Source: JBFXCK01 sp050182275 (GTDB taxonomy: Bacteria > Pseudomonadota > Alphaproteobacteria > SHNJ01). Taken from it: 64,000 nucleotides of DNA. Location of the stretch: the NCBI GenBank assembly GCA_050182275.1, contig JBFXCK010000006.1, positions 1 to 64,000 of the forward strand. The letters are read 5' to 3'. The notes below the pieces were generated by a model. That model worked only from the letters and a program-made list of their open reading frames with translations, was not told where the DNA came from and ran no database searches. The position numbers and the translations under genes were made by a program. This document shows, piece after piece, positions 1-7,836 of this stretch (its first letter is position 1; every line of letters begins with the position of its first letter).

Positions 1-191
1 TCTTCCCAGGAATTGTGGCGCTTTACGGGGACAAGATCGATATAATCCATCGCCACGCGCTTGATTTGGCGGTCGCTTAAAGGAAAACCGCAAGGCTCGA
101 TAATATCAAGCCCGGCCTTAAAACAGGCGGCAATTCTGATAATCGCCCCCAGATTTTGCGGGATATCCGGTTGGTAAAGCGCCAAGCGCAT
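1..191 (-). CDS. trmL: tRNA (cytidine(34)-2'-O)-methyltransferase, 5' part only
   Basis: The gene runs off the left edge of the window; only the N-terminal 63 codons are present, starting at the ATG at 191. The translation begins MRLALYQPDIPQNLGAI and continues into RIAACFKAGLDIIEP, which is the opening strand-helix of small SPOUT methyltransferases of the TrmL/CspR type (PDIPxNxG.I.R). Family members 2'-O-methylate the wobble base of certain leucine tRNAs using SAM. It is divergent from petA, with about 110 bases of shared upstream DNA. The catalytic knot lies outside the window, so assignment to TrmL rather than another SPOUT enzyme rests on the N-terminus alone. Confidence 0.8.
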   Translation of the reverse strand, partial: MRLALYQPDIPQNLGAIIRIAACFKAGLDIIEPCGFPLSDRQIKRVAMDYIDLVPVKRHNSWE

Positions 192-301
192 GATTTTTAT
201 CCTGAAATGCTCTAACCCCTAGTCAGAAGAAGTTTTTTGCCCTATTTTACGCAGCGATTCCAGAGGTTATTGCCCTTTAACAATAAAAAGCCGAGTTAAT
301 A

Positions 302-838
302 ATGACAGCTTCTTCTCTTGCCCCCAAAACCACGCGCCGGGAGTTCATTCATTTAACCACCGGAGCCGTTGCCACCGTTGGGCTGGCCGCGGCCGCTTGG
401 TCGTTTATTGATTCCTTAAACCCATCGGCCGATGTGCTGGCAGTGGCCTCCACGGAAGTTGATATTGGCCCTATTCAAGCCGGGCAAGCAATCACCGTGG
501 TATGGCGCGGCAAGCCGGTGTTCATCCGCCACCGCACGCCGGAAGAAATCGCCAAGGCCGAAAGCGTCGATGTCAAAGAATTGCGTGATCCGCAAACCGA
601 TAAACAACGCATTAAAAAACCGGAATGGTTGATTGTGCTGGGCATTTGCACCCATTTAGGATGCGTGCCGCTGGGCCAAAAGGTAACCGATAACCGCGGC
701 GATTATGGCGGCTGGTTTTGCCCTTGCCATGGGTCGCATTATGATACTTCGGGGCGTATACGCAAAGGGCCGGCGCCGCAAAATTTAACCGTGCCGCCCT
801 ATGTGTTCTTGACCGATACCCGCGTTAAAATTGGCTAA
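302..838 (+). CDS. petA: Ubiquinol-cytochrome c reductase, Rieske iron-sulfur subunit
   Basis: This is the 2Fe-2S subunit of the cytochrome bc1 complex, which takes an electron from quinol at the Qo site and passes it to cytochrome c1. The 178-residue protein starts with a twin-arginine-type N-terminus (TRREF near residue 11) and one hydrophobic anchor at about 20-37. The cluster-binding signatures CTHLGC (116-121) and CPCHGSH (140-146) are both intact, giving the two Cys and two His ligands plus the structural disulfide pair. Length and layout match alphaproteobacterial PetA. It is the first gene of petABC, 18 bases ahead of petB. Confidence 0.97.
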   Translation: MTASSLAPKTTRREFIHLTTGAVATVGLAAAAWSFIDSLNPSADVLAVASTEVDIGPIQAGQAITVVWRGKPVFIRHRTPEEIAKAESVDVKELRDPQTDKQRIKKPEWLIVLGICTHLGCVPLGQKVTDNRGDYGGWFCPCHGSHYDTSGRIRKGPAPQNLTVPPYVFLTDTRVKIG

Positions 839-856
839 TTGAATAGAGAGTGAATC

Positions 857-2113
857 ATGTCTTCTGCCGATAAACCAAACTTCACCAATCCCGTCATCCG
901 CTGGATCGATTACCGGATGCCGATTTTTTCCTGGATGCACCATGAATATGGCGCTTATCCCACGCCCAGGAATTTTAATTATTGGTGGAATTTCGGCGCG
1001 ATCGCGATGTTCATGCTGGCGGCGATGATTGTAACCGGTATTTTATTGGCGATGAATTACCAGCCTTCCACCACCGCCGCCTTTGAAAGCGTTGAACGCA
1101 TTATGCGCGATGTGAATTCCGGCTGGCTGCTCCGTTACTTACATGCCAATGGCGCATCGATGTTTTTTGTGGCCGTGTATATTCATATTGCCCGCGGCCT
1201 TTATTACGGTTCCTATAAAAAACCCCGGGAATTGCTGTGGATGCTGGGGGTTGTTATTCTGCTATTGATGATGGCGACCGCTTTCATGGGTTATGTTTTG
1301 CCCTGGGGCCAAATGAGTTTTTGGGGCGCTACCGTCATCACTAATTTGTTTTCGGCAATTCCCTTAGTGGGCCAGGATATCGTCACTTGGCTGTGGGGCG
1401 GCTTTTCGGTTGATAATCCCACGCTCAACCGTTTCTTTGCGCTGCATTATTTATTGCCCTTTGTAATTGTGGCGGTGGTGTTCTTGCATGTGTGGGCTTT
1501 GCATGTGCATGGCTCGAGCAACCCTTTGGGGATTGACGTGAAAAGCCCGCAAGATACGATTCCGTTTCATCCCTATTATACGGTGAAAGACAGTTTTGGT
1601 TTGTGTGTTTTCTTGCTGGTTTATTTCGGCTTCGTATTTTTCGCGCCGAATTTGCTGGGGCATCCCGATAATTATATTCCGGCCGATCCATTGGTAACAC
1701 CGGCGCATATTGTGCCGGAATGGTATTTCTTGCCGTTTTATGCGATTTTGCGCGCCGTGCCCGATATCGGCGCTTTTGGCTTTACCTTAATCCCGGCCAA
1801 ATTGGCGGGTGTTTTGGCGATGTTCGGCGCGATCGCGGTGCTGTTTATATTGCCCTGGCTTGATACTTCGCCGGTAAGAAGCTCTGCTTTCCGCCCGCTA
1901 TATAAATGGTTTTTTTGGCTATTCATGATCGTTTGCGTGGCTTTAGGCTGGGCGGGTTCGCAGCCGCCGGAAGGCTTGGCGCTGTTTATCGCGCGTGCTG
2001 GTACGGTTTATTACTTCTTCCATTTCTTGATTTTGCTGCCGCTATTAGGCCGTATCGAAAAACCGCTGCCTATGCCGCGCAGCATCAGCGAAGCTGTGTT
2101 GACCAAGGCTTAA
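857..2113 (+). CDS. petB: Cytochrome b of the bc1 complex
   Basis: A 418-residue polytopic membrane protein carrying the two b hemes and both quinone sites. The paired heme ligands are visible as H96/H110 and H197/H211, and the Qo-site PEWY motif is at 287-290. The length fits the full-length bacterial (not split) cytochrome b with eight transmembrane helices. It lies between petA and petC with short gaps and a GAGAG-type ribosome site about 8 bases before the ATG, so the three are almost certainly one transcript. Confidence 0.97.
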   Translation: MSSADKPNFTNPVIRWIDYRMPIFSWMHHEYGAYPTPRNFNYWWNFGAIAMFMLAAMIVTGILLAMNYQPSTTAAFESVERIMRDVNSGWLLRYLHANGASMFFVAVYIHIARGLYYGSYKKPRELLWMLGVVILLLMMATAFMGYVLPWGQMSFWGATVITNLFSAIPLVGQDIVTWLWGGFSVDNPTLNRFFALHYLLPFVIVAVVFLHVWALHVHGSSNPLGIDVKSPQDTIPFHPYYTVKDSFGLCVFLLVYFGFVFFAPNLLGHPDNYIPADPLVTPAHIVPEWYFLPFYAILRAVPDIGAFGFTLIPAKLAGVLAMFGAIAVLFILPWLDTSPVRSSAFRPLYKWFFWLFMIVCVALGWAGSQPPEGLALFIARAGTVYYFFHFLILLPLLGRIEKPLPMPRSISEAVLTKA

Positions 2114-2122
2114 GGAGAAAAA

Positions 2123-2881
2123 ATGCGTTATTTGTTATTGATGTTGGTGCTCATCGCTTCGCCTGTCTTGGCGCAGGAACATTCGCACGAAACCGCGCCG
2201 TTGCCCAAGCAAGACTGGTCGTTCCACGGCCCCTTTGGCACCTTTGACCGCGCGGCGGCCCAGCGCGGTTTTCAAGTTTACAAAGAAGTTTGCGCAACTT
2301 GCCATTCCTTATCGTTGCTAAGCTACCGCCATTTGCGGGATATTGGGTTTAATGAGGCAGAAGTAAAGGCCCTGGCCGCGCAGGCTATGGTGAAAGACGG
2401 CCCGAATGAAGCGGGTGAAATGTTTGAACGTCCGGGACTGCCTTCTGACCGTTTCCCGGCACCCTTCGCCAATAAAAAGGCGGCGCAAGCGGCCAATAAC
2501 GGCGCTTATCCGCCCGATTTATCGCTGATCGTCAAAGCACGCCAAGACGGGGCGAATTATTTATATGCTTTGCTCAATGGCTATGAAGAGCCGCCGCATG
2601 ACGTCGCGCTGGGCGCCGGAATGAATTACAACAAATATTTCCCTGGCCATCAAATCGCCATGCCCAAGCCTTTGAATGAAGGGGCCGTGACTTATGCCGA
2701 TGGCACCAAAGCCACGGTTGAGCAAATGGCGCATGACGTCACCACCTTCCTGGCTTGGGCAGCGGAACCGGAGTTAGAAGCGCGCAAGCGCATGGGCGTG
2801 CGGGTCATGCTGTTCATGTTGGTGCTGGCCGGCTTATTCTATATGAGCAAGCGTAAAGTTTGGGAAAAGCTGAAGAAATAA
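2123..2881 (+). CDS. petC: Cytochrome c1 of the bc1 complex
   Basis: The c-type heme subunit that hands electrons from the Rieske protein to soluble cytochrome c. The 252 residues show a Sec signal peptide with likely cleavage after VLA (residue 17), a single heme attachment site CATCH at 57-61, a Met-rich region in the later third that would supply the axial Met, and a C-terminal anchor helix at about 228-244 followed by lysines. AAGGAG lies 5-10 bases before the ATG. It is the last gene of petABC and ends 6 bases from the convergent ychF. Covalent heme attachment would need a Ccm system; ccmF is at 29.1-31.0 kb. Confidence 0.97.
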   Translation: MRYLLLMLVLIASPVLAQEHSHETAPLPKQDWSFHGPFGTFDRAAAQRGFQVYKEVCATCHSLSLLSYRHLRDIGFNEAEVKALAAQAMVKDGPNEAGEMFERPGLPSDRFPAPFANKKAAQAANNGAYPPDLSLIVKARQDGANYLYALLNGYEEPPHDVALGAGMNYNKYFPGHQIAMPKPLNEGAVTYADGTKATVEQMAHDVTTFLAWAAEPELEARKRMGVRVMLFMLVLAGLFYMSKRKVWEKLKK

Positions 2882-2887
2882 GCGCCG

Positions 2888-3988
2888 TTAAACGTTGAAG
2901 CGGAAATGAAACACATCGCCGTCTTGGGCGATATATTCCTTGCCCTCTTGGCGCATTTTGCCTAATTCTTTGGCTTTAGTTTCACCGCCTGCAGCGGCGT
3001 AATCGGAAAAAGAAATCGTTTCCGCGCAAATAAAGCCGCGTTCAAAATCAGTATGAATAACCCCTGCGGCTTGCGGGGCCTTCGAGCCTTTGGTGGTGTT
3101 CCAGGCGCGCGCTTCCTTGGGGCCAACGGTGAAAAAAGTAATCAGGCCCAGCAATTTAAAGCCGGCGCGGATGACGCGGTTTAAGCCCGGTTCTTCCAGC
3201 CCAAGGGCGCTTAAAAATTCTTTCTTTTCTTCATCTGTGCCCAATTGCGCTACCTCAGCCTCAATTTTGGCCGAGATAATAACCGATTCTGCCCCTTCGC
3301 TTTTGGCGCGCGCCGCCACTTTTTCACTCAACGCATTACCCTTAGCGGCGTCATTTTCATCGACATTGCACACATAAAGCACGGGTTTGCCGGTCATCAA
3401 TTGCAAGGTGCGGAAATAGGGTTTTTGCGCCGGGGTAATCGGCACTTGGCGGGCGGGCTTTCCTGCCTTTAGGGCTTCTAACACGGGTGTTAGAACTTCC
3501 ATATTAAGGATTGATTCCTTGTCACCCATCTTGGCTTTCTTGGCGATCGGATCGACGCGTTTTTCCAATGATGCCAAATCTGCCAGCATTAATTCGGTTT
3601 CAATCGTTTCAATATCGCGGATTGGATCAACCGAACCTTCGACATGGGTGATGTCGCCGCCTTCAAAGCAGCGCACCACATGCAAAATCGCATCAACCTC
3701 GCGGATATTGGCAAGGAATTGATTGCCCAAGCCTTCACCCTTGCTGGCGCCGCGCACTAGCCCTGCGATATCGACGAATTCCATGAAATTCGGAATAATT
3801 TTTTGCGATTCGGCAATCGTGGCCAATTTTTCTAGCCGCGGATCGGGAATCGGCACGCGGCCGACATTGGGCTCAATCGTGCAAAAGGGATAATTGGCGG
3901 CAGCGGCCGCCTGTGTTGCAGTCAGGGCGTTGAATAAGGTTGATTTACCGACATTAGGCAAGCCCACGATTCCACAATTAAAACTCAT
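2888..3988 (-). CDS. ychF: Redox-regulated ribosome-binding ATPase YchF
   Basis: Obg-family P-loop protein of 366 residues, the usual length. Visible are the P-loop GLPNVGKST near residue 9, the switch region DIAGLVRGASKGEGLGNQFL around 74-93, the altered specificity motif NVDE that makes YchF prefer ATP, a coiled-coil insertion in the middle, and a C-terminal TGS domain ending in DGDVFHFRFNV. The stop of pth and the start of ychF are adjacent (3989/3988), and the run rplY-pth-ychF is a common proteobacterial arrangement, implying co-transcription of translation-linked genes. Confidence 0.97.
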   Translation of the reverse strand: MSFNCGIVGLPNVGKSTLFNALTATQAAAAANYPFCTIEPNVGRVPIPDPRLEKLATIAESQKIIPNFMEFVDIAGLVRGASKGEGLGNQFLANIREVDAILHVVRCFEGGDITHVEGSVDPIRDIETIETELMLADLASLEKRVDPIAKKAKMGDKESILNMEVLTPVLEALKAGKPARQVPITPAQKPYFRTLQLMTGKPVLYVCNVDENDAAKGNALSEKVAARAKSEGAESVIISAKIEAEVAQLGTDEEKKEFLSALGLEEPGLNRVIRAGFKLLGLITFFTVGPKEARAWNTTKGSKAPQAAGVIHTDFERGFICAETISFSDYAAAGGETKAKELGKMRQEGKEYIAQDGDVFHFRFNV

Positions 3989-4582
3989 TTATTCTTTTTC
4001 CTCAATGGGTTCACGCGCTTGCGCGTTTAAAGCTAGTTTATTCATAAATCCGGCGCTATCCCCTTTGGCTAATAATGGTGCGTGGGCAACGATATCGCCG
4101 ATCAAATTTTCCACCAACGGCCATTCTTCTGGCCTGAAATCTTGCAAAACATAGCCTTTGACCGCCTCTTTAATGCCAGGGTGGCTAATGCCGATTCTGA
4201 TGCGGTTATAGCCTTCGCCGATATTGGCATCAAGCGAGCGCAAACCATTATGCCCGCCATTGCCGCCCCCGGTTTTAAAGCGGATTTTGCCTAAAGGTAA
4301 ATCCAGCTCATCGTGAAAGACGGTGATAGCGGCAGGATCGATTTTATAAAACCGCGCCAGGTTTTGGACAGCCTCGCCGGAAAGATTCATAAAGCTTTGC
4401 GGCTTGGCCAGAATCAGGCGTTCATCGCCGATGCCGGCCTCGCAATAAGCGCAATCGAATTTTTCCTTAGAACCGCCGGTGCGGTATTTATCGGCCAAGG
4501 CATCCGCCACCATGAAACCAATATTATGCCGGTTATGGGCGTGGCTTTTGCCGGGATTACCGAGGCCAACCCATAACTGCAT
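3989..4582 (-). CDS. pth: Peptidyl-tRNA hydrolase
   Basis: Releases peptides from peptidyl-tRNA that drops off ribosomes. The 197-residue sequence begins MQLWVGLGNPGKSHAHNRHNIGF, holding the substrate-binding Asn9 and the catalytic His19; FHDELDLPLG carries the catalytic-site Asp and GGGNGGHNGLRS follows, all diagnostic of the bacterial Pth fold. It sits 9 bases after rplY and directly abuts ychF. The C-terminus has a short charged extension (REPIEEKE) that is not part of the catalytic core. Confidence 0.97.
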   Translation of the reverse strand: MQLWVGLGNPGKSHAHNRHNIGFMVADALADKYRTGGSKEKFDCAYCEAGIGDERLILAKPQSFMNLSGEAVQNLARFYKIDPAAITVFHDELDLPLGKIRFKTGGGNGGHNGLRSLDANIGEGYNRIRIGISHPGIKEAVKGYVLQDFRPEEWPLVENLIGDIVAHAPLLAKGDSAGFMNKLALNAQAREPIEEKE

Positions 4583-4591
4583 AATACAGTA

Positions 4592-5353
4592 CTATTTCTT
4601 AGCGGCCGGAGCTGCCGCCTTAGCGCCCGCAGCCGGAGCTGCTGCTTTGGCGTCACCCGGCTTCGCCGCCGCGCCCGCAGCCGGAGCAGCAGCGCCTGGC
4701 GCCGCTCCCGGAGCCGCCGCAGCGCCTTCAGCGGGCGCCGCTGCACCTTCAGCCGTGGCTGCTGCAGGCTTGACTTCTTCCTGCACCACAGTCGGCGGGT
4801 TGATGGCAATAACCGTGAAATCGCGGTCGGCGATTACGGGTTTAATGCCTTCAGGCAATTTAAGGGCGCTGATATGCACCGAATCGCCGATATCAAGGCC
4901 GGTTAAATCCACCGTGAAATGAGGCGGGATCGAATCGGCGCGGCAATAAACTTCGATGGCGTGCTGGACAATATTTAATACGCCGCCACGCTTTAGGCCG
5001 GGCGAAGCCGGTTCATTCTTCACATGCACCGGAATCGCAACCTTGATGCGGGTTGCGGCGGTAACGCGCATGAAATCGACGTGAATGACGCGGTCGGAAA
5101 CCGGATCAATTTGCACATCGCGCGGCAAAACCCGCTCGTTTTTCTTGTCGATGCTGATATCCAGCAGCTTGGTGAAAAAGCCTTCTTTTTGATAATGCTT
5201 ATCCAAATCAACCGGATGCAGAATAATCATGGTCGCCGATTTTTTGTCGCCGTAAATCACGGCCGGGATACGGCCTTGACGGCGCAGTTCACGAGATTCG
5301 CTTTTGCCGGCATTCGAGCGGAGTTCCGCTTTCAGAGCTAATACTTCAGTCAT
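4592..5353 (-). CDS. rplY: Ribosomal protein bL25 (Ctc type) with long Ala/Pro tail
   Basis: A 5S rRNA-binding large-subunit protein of the two-domain Ctc form. Residues 1 to about 95 form the L25 RNA-binding domain (LKAELRSNAGKSESRELRR, IPAVIYG), and about 96-190 form the TL5/Ctc beta domain (PVHVKNEPASPGLKRGGVLN, DIGDSVHISALKLPEGI). The last 60 residues (194-253) are almost only Ala, Pro, Gly and Lys, longer than the tails usual for the family and probably disordered. It leads the rplY-pth-ychF run. The start is supported by family alignment; the upstream 200 bases separate it from a divergent gene. Confidence 0.95.
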   Translation of the reverse strand: MTEVLALKAELRSNAGKSESRELRRQGRIPAVIYGDKKSATMIILHPVDLDKHYQKEGFFTKLLDISIDKKNERVLPRDVQIDPVSDRVIHVDFMRVTAATRIKVAIPVHVKNEPASPGLKRGGVLNIVQHAIEVYCRADSIPPHFTVDLTGLDIGDSVHISALKLPEGIKPVIADRDFTVIAINPPTVVQEEVKPAAATAEGAAAPAEGAAAAPGAAPGAAAPAAGAAAKPGDAKAAAPAAGAKAAAPAAKK

Positions 5354-5561
5354 TTTTATGACCCCTTTTTATGGTAAAAGTTAAAACAATAAAGCAGCCT
5401 CCAGGGGTGCCGCTTCGAGGAGGTTTATAGAAGAAACTAGGGGAAAAAGCAACCTTATCATCGTTTCTTTATTGAAAACACCAAAGATCGTTTTTCTCTT
5501 TGTGAAGATAGGGGTTTTTAGTAGGGTGCCATCAGGCAACCATAACAAGGAAGGGTATAAA

Positions 5562-6023
5562 ATGTCTGTTGATCAAACACAAACGATGCAAGATTCCGGC
5601 AATTTAGCGGAATATGTTTTAGATCTTATCAAGAAAGATGAAGATGCTAGACGCGGTATTTTTCTGCCCATTGAACAAGCGATATTACTACGCCAGGGAG
5701 AGATAAGAAAACAATATGATCCAAAAACTCCTATTAATCCACGGGAGTTATTCAAAATGGAGATACATCTGGATAGATCACTGCGGGCAGCTATCCAAGC
5801 GTTGGAAAATATAGATTTTTACAGTTTAAGTGTAAACATGGTCTTTCAAACGGGACAGCCAATTGTTGTAAATGATACCAGTGAAATGGCAAGCGAAGTT
5901 TTCACCGCTATGGCAGCAGACATATTGAAATTAAAAGGCCAATCAAAGCCTGTTCGAACCGTCGCTAAATCTCAAGGATGGCTTGCGCGGATGCGCGGTG
6001 CTTTGTCACGCCGCAGAGGTTAA
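5562..6023 (+). CDS. Hypothetical protein, AT-rich orphan
   Basis: A 153-residue protein I do not recognise. The ATG at 5562 is chosen because it follows AAGGAAGG at good spacing; an upstream in-frame ATG at 5472 lacks a ribosome site. The N-terminal 20 residues are polar, the middle is helical and rich in charged residues, and the C-terminus is strongly basic (GWLARMRGALSRRRG). No signal peptide or membrane helix is seen. Codon use (AGA, ATA, TTA) is more AT-rich than in the flanking genes, suggesting later acquisition or weak expression. It is alone on its strand, convergent with prs, and their ends overlap by 4 bases. Confidence 0.75.
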   Translation: MSVDQTQTMQDSGNLAEYVLDLIKKDEDARRGIFLPIEQAILLRQGEIRKQYDPKTPINPRELFKMEIHLDRSLRAAIQALENIDFYSLSVNMVFQTGQPIVVNDTSEMASEVFTAMAADILKLKGQSKPVRTVAKSQGWLARMRGALSRRRG

Positions 6024-6952
6024 TTAAACAAGCTCGAAACGCTACGCTCTTCCGAAATGCGTCGGATGGCTTCGCCCAATAAAGGGGCGATGCTGATTTG
6101 GCGGATATTGGGGGATACCCTGACCGCCTCGGTCGCCTGGATTGAATCAGTCGTGATCATCGAAACGATGGGGGAGGAGGTAACGCGCGCCACGGCGCCG
6201 CCCGAAAACACCCCATGCGCGACATAGGAATTAACCGTTTTAGCGCCGCGCTCCATTAATGCGACGGCGGCATTGCATAGCGTACCGGCGGAATCGACAA
6301 TATCATCGACCAAAATACAATCACGGCCCGTTACATCGCCGATCACATTCATGACTTCCGAAACGCCGGCGCGTTCGCGGCGTTTGTCGATAATCGCCAG
6401 ATCGGCGTCAAAGCGCCGTGCATGGGCGCGGGCGCGGGCCACGCCGCCGACATCGGGCGAGACGAATAGTAAATTGCCGTCGGTAAAGCGCTTTTTAATG
6501 TCTTCCTCAAACACCGGCATGGCGAACAGATTATCGGTTGGAATATCGAAGAAGCCCTGAATTTGCCCGGCATGCAAATCCATGGTCAACACACGGTCGG
6601 CGCCGGCGGTGGTGATTAAATTCGCCACCAGCTTGGCGGAGATGGGAGTACGGGGGCTTGATTTGCGGTCTTGCCGCGCATAGCCGAAATAGGGGATGAC
6701 GGCGGTGATGCGCCGGGCCGAGGAGCGTTTTAAGGCGTCGATAATCACCAGCAATTCCATCAAATGGTCATTGGCGGGATAGGAGGTGGATTGCACCACG
6801 AATACGTCTTCGCCGCGGACATTCTCCAGAATTTCGACAAATACTTCCATGTCGGAGAAACGACGCACGCTGGCCTGGGTTAAGGAGGTGTTTAAATAGC
6901 CCGCAATCGCCTCGGCTAAGGGACGGTTGCTGTTGCCACTGACCAATTTCAT
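6020..6952 (-). CDS. prs: Ribose-phosphate pyrophosphokinase (PRPP synthase)
   Basis: Makes PRPP from ribose 5-phosphate and ATP for purine, pyrimidine, His and Trp synthesis. The 310 residues have the class I features: MKLVSGNSN at the start, the ATP-binding flexible loop region GYARQDRKSSPRTPISAKLVA, the Mg/PRPP motif DLHAGQIQGFF, and the ribose-5-phosphate loop DCILVDDIVDSAGTL. AGGG lies about 6 bases before the ATG. It follows pgeF on the same strand with a 120-base gap that could hold its own promoter. Confidence 0.97.
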   Translation of the reverse strand: MKLVSGNSNRPLAEAIAGYLNTSLTQASVRRFSDMEVFVEILENVRGEDVFVVQSTSYPANDHLMELLVIIDALKRSSARRITAVIPYFGYARQDRKSSPRTPISAKLVANLITTAGADRVLTMDLHAGQIQGFFDIPTDNLFAMPVFEEDIKKRFTDGNLLFVSPDVGGVARARAHARRFDADLAIIDKRRERAGVSEVMNVIGDVTGRDCILVDDIVDSAGTLCNAAVALMERGAKTVNSYVAHGVFSGGAVARVTSSPIVSMITTDSIQATEAVRVSPNIRQISIAPLLGEAIRRISEERSVSSLFN

Positions 6953-7007
6953 TAGGAACCCTGCGCGGTTAAAAACATGTCGGCTGCGCGTTACCTAGCA
7001 AAAACCG

Positions 7008-7073
7008 TCAAAAGAAGCAACTAGCCAATAAACTTAGCAAAAGCATGGCGGCAAACATGATGATATAGGGCAT
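7008..7073 (-). CDS. Possible 21-residue hydrophobic peptide
   Basis: A short reading frame translating to MPYIIMFAAMLLLSLLASCFF, starting 2 bases past the pgeF stop and ending about 55 bases before prs. It is almost wholly hydrophobic, with an LLASC stretch like a miniature lipobox, and could be a membrane micropeptide. GACGG about 7 bases before the ATG is only a weak ribosome site. Nothing but position and hydrophobicity supports it; it may be chance. Confidence 0.25.
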   Translation of the reverse strand: MPYIIMFAAMLLLSLLASCFF

Positions 7074-7074
7074 A

Positions 7075-7836
7075 TTAATCCGTCAACGAAATGGCGCTGA
7101 TTTGCCGTCCGCAGCGCTTGCTCCCCGCCTTGGTCATGCGGCGGTGGCTGAAAAAAGCCTGGCCGCTTAAGGTATCATCCGGCAATTGGGATATCTGCGC
7201 CTCAGAGAGGCCGGCTTGTTTTAGGTCGTTGCGGATAAAGCCGGGCAAATCGAAGTGAAAGCGGTTTGTAACGGTTGTAAAAAAGGCCTTGTTAGCCGGA
7301 TCGGCGGCGATAAAATTTTGATAAAATTCATCGCCTACTTCATAAGATTGAGGCTGAATACAAGGGCCAATCGCGGCCTGGATATTTTCAAGCCTGGCCC
7401 CTTGCTCTTGCATCGTCCGAAGCGTAGCCGAAGCGATTTTTCCGAGCGCGCCTTTCCACCCCGCATGGGCGGCGCCAATCACTTTGGCGATGGGATCAAC
7501 GAATAAAATCGGCGCGCAATCGGCCGTAAGAATGCTGATGGCGATATTTTTTTCGCTTGTCACCAAGGCGTCGGCCTGGGGGCGTTCAGTTAGCGGCGCT
7601 GTTAATACACAAACTTTGGCGCTGTGGATTTGATAAAGGCTTTGCAAAGCGGCGGCCTGCATTTTTTCTTGGACGCGGGCGCGGTTGGTTTTTACCGCCG
7701 CCGGATCATCTTCCGTGCCAAGGCCGCAATTAAGCGAAGAAAACTCGCCGGTGCTAACGCCGCCTTCGCGGCTGAAAAAACCGTGGCGGATAAAAGGAAA
7801 AGATAGATTACTGGCTTGCTGCATGGCGTTTATCAT
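7075..7836 (-). CDS. pgeF: Purine nucleoside phosphorylase / laccase-domain protein (YfiH, LACC1 family)
   Basis: A 253-residue member of the multi-copper-oxidase-like YfiH/LACC1 family, whose members act as purine nucleoside phosphorylase/adenosine deaminase and edit peptidoglycan precursors (PgeF). Metal-ligand motifs are visible: QIHSAKV near residue 68, TADCAPILF, AAHAGWKGALG and GPCIQPQSYEVG. The N-terminal RHGFFSREGGVSTGEFSSLN is typical. The ATG could be at 7836 or at 7824 (MQQASN); the former overlaps the upstream methyltransferase by 29 bases. The lgt-methyltransferase-pgeF order is typical of Alphaproteobacteria. Confidence 0.93.
   Translation of the reverse strand: MINAMQQASNLSFPFIRHGFFSREGGVSTGEFSSLNCGLGTEDDPAAVKTNRARVQEKMQAAALQSLYQIHSAKVCVLTAPLTERPQADALVTSEKNIAISILTADCAPILFVDPIAKVIGAAHAGWKGALGKIASATLRTMQEQGARLENIQAAIGPCIQPQSYEVGDEFYQNFIAADPANKAFFTTVTNRFHFDLPGFIRNDLKQAGLSEAQISQLPDDTLSGQAFFSHRRMTKAGSKRCGRQISAISLTD

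Noticed and set aside
5394..5426. Hairpin CCTCC/GGAGG in the rplY leader as an autoregulatory element
   Set aside because: Only 5 to 7 weak pairs with a 16-base loop and no similarity to a known ribosomal-protein leader.
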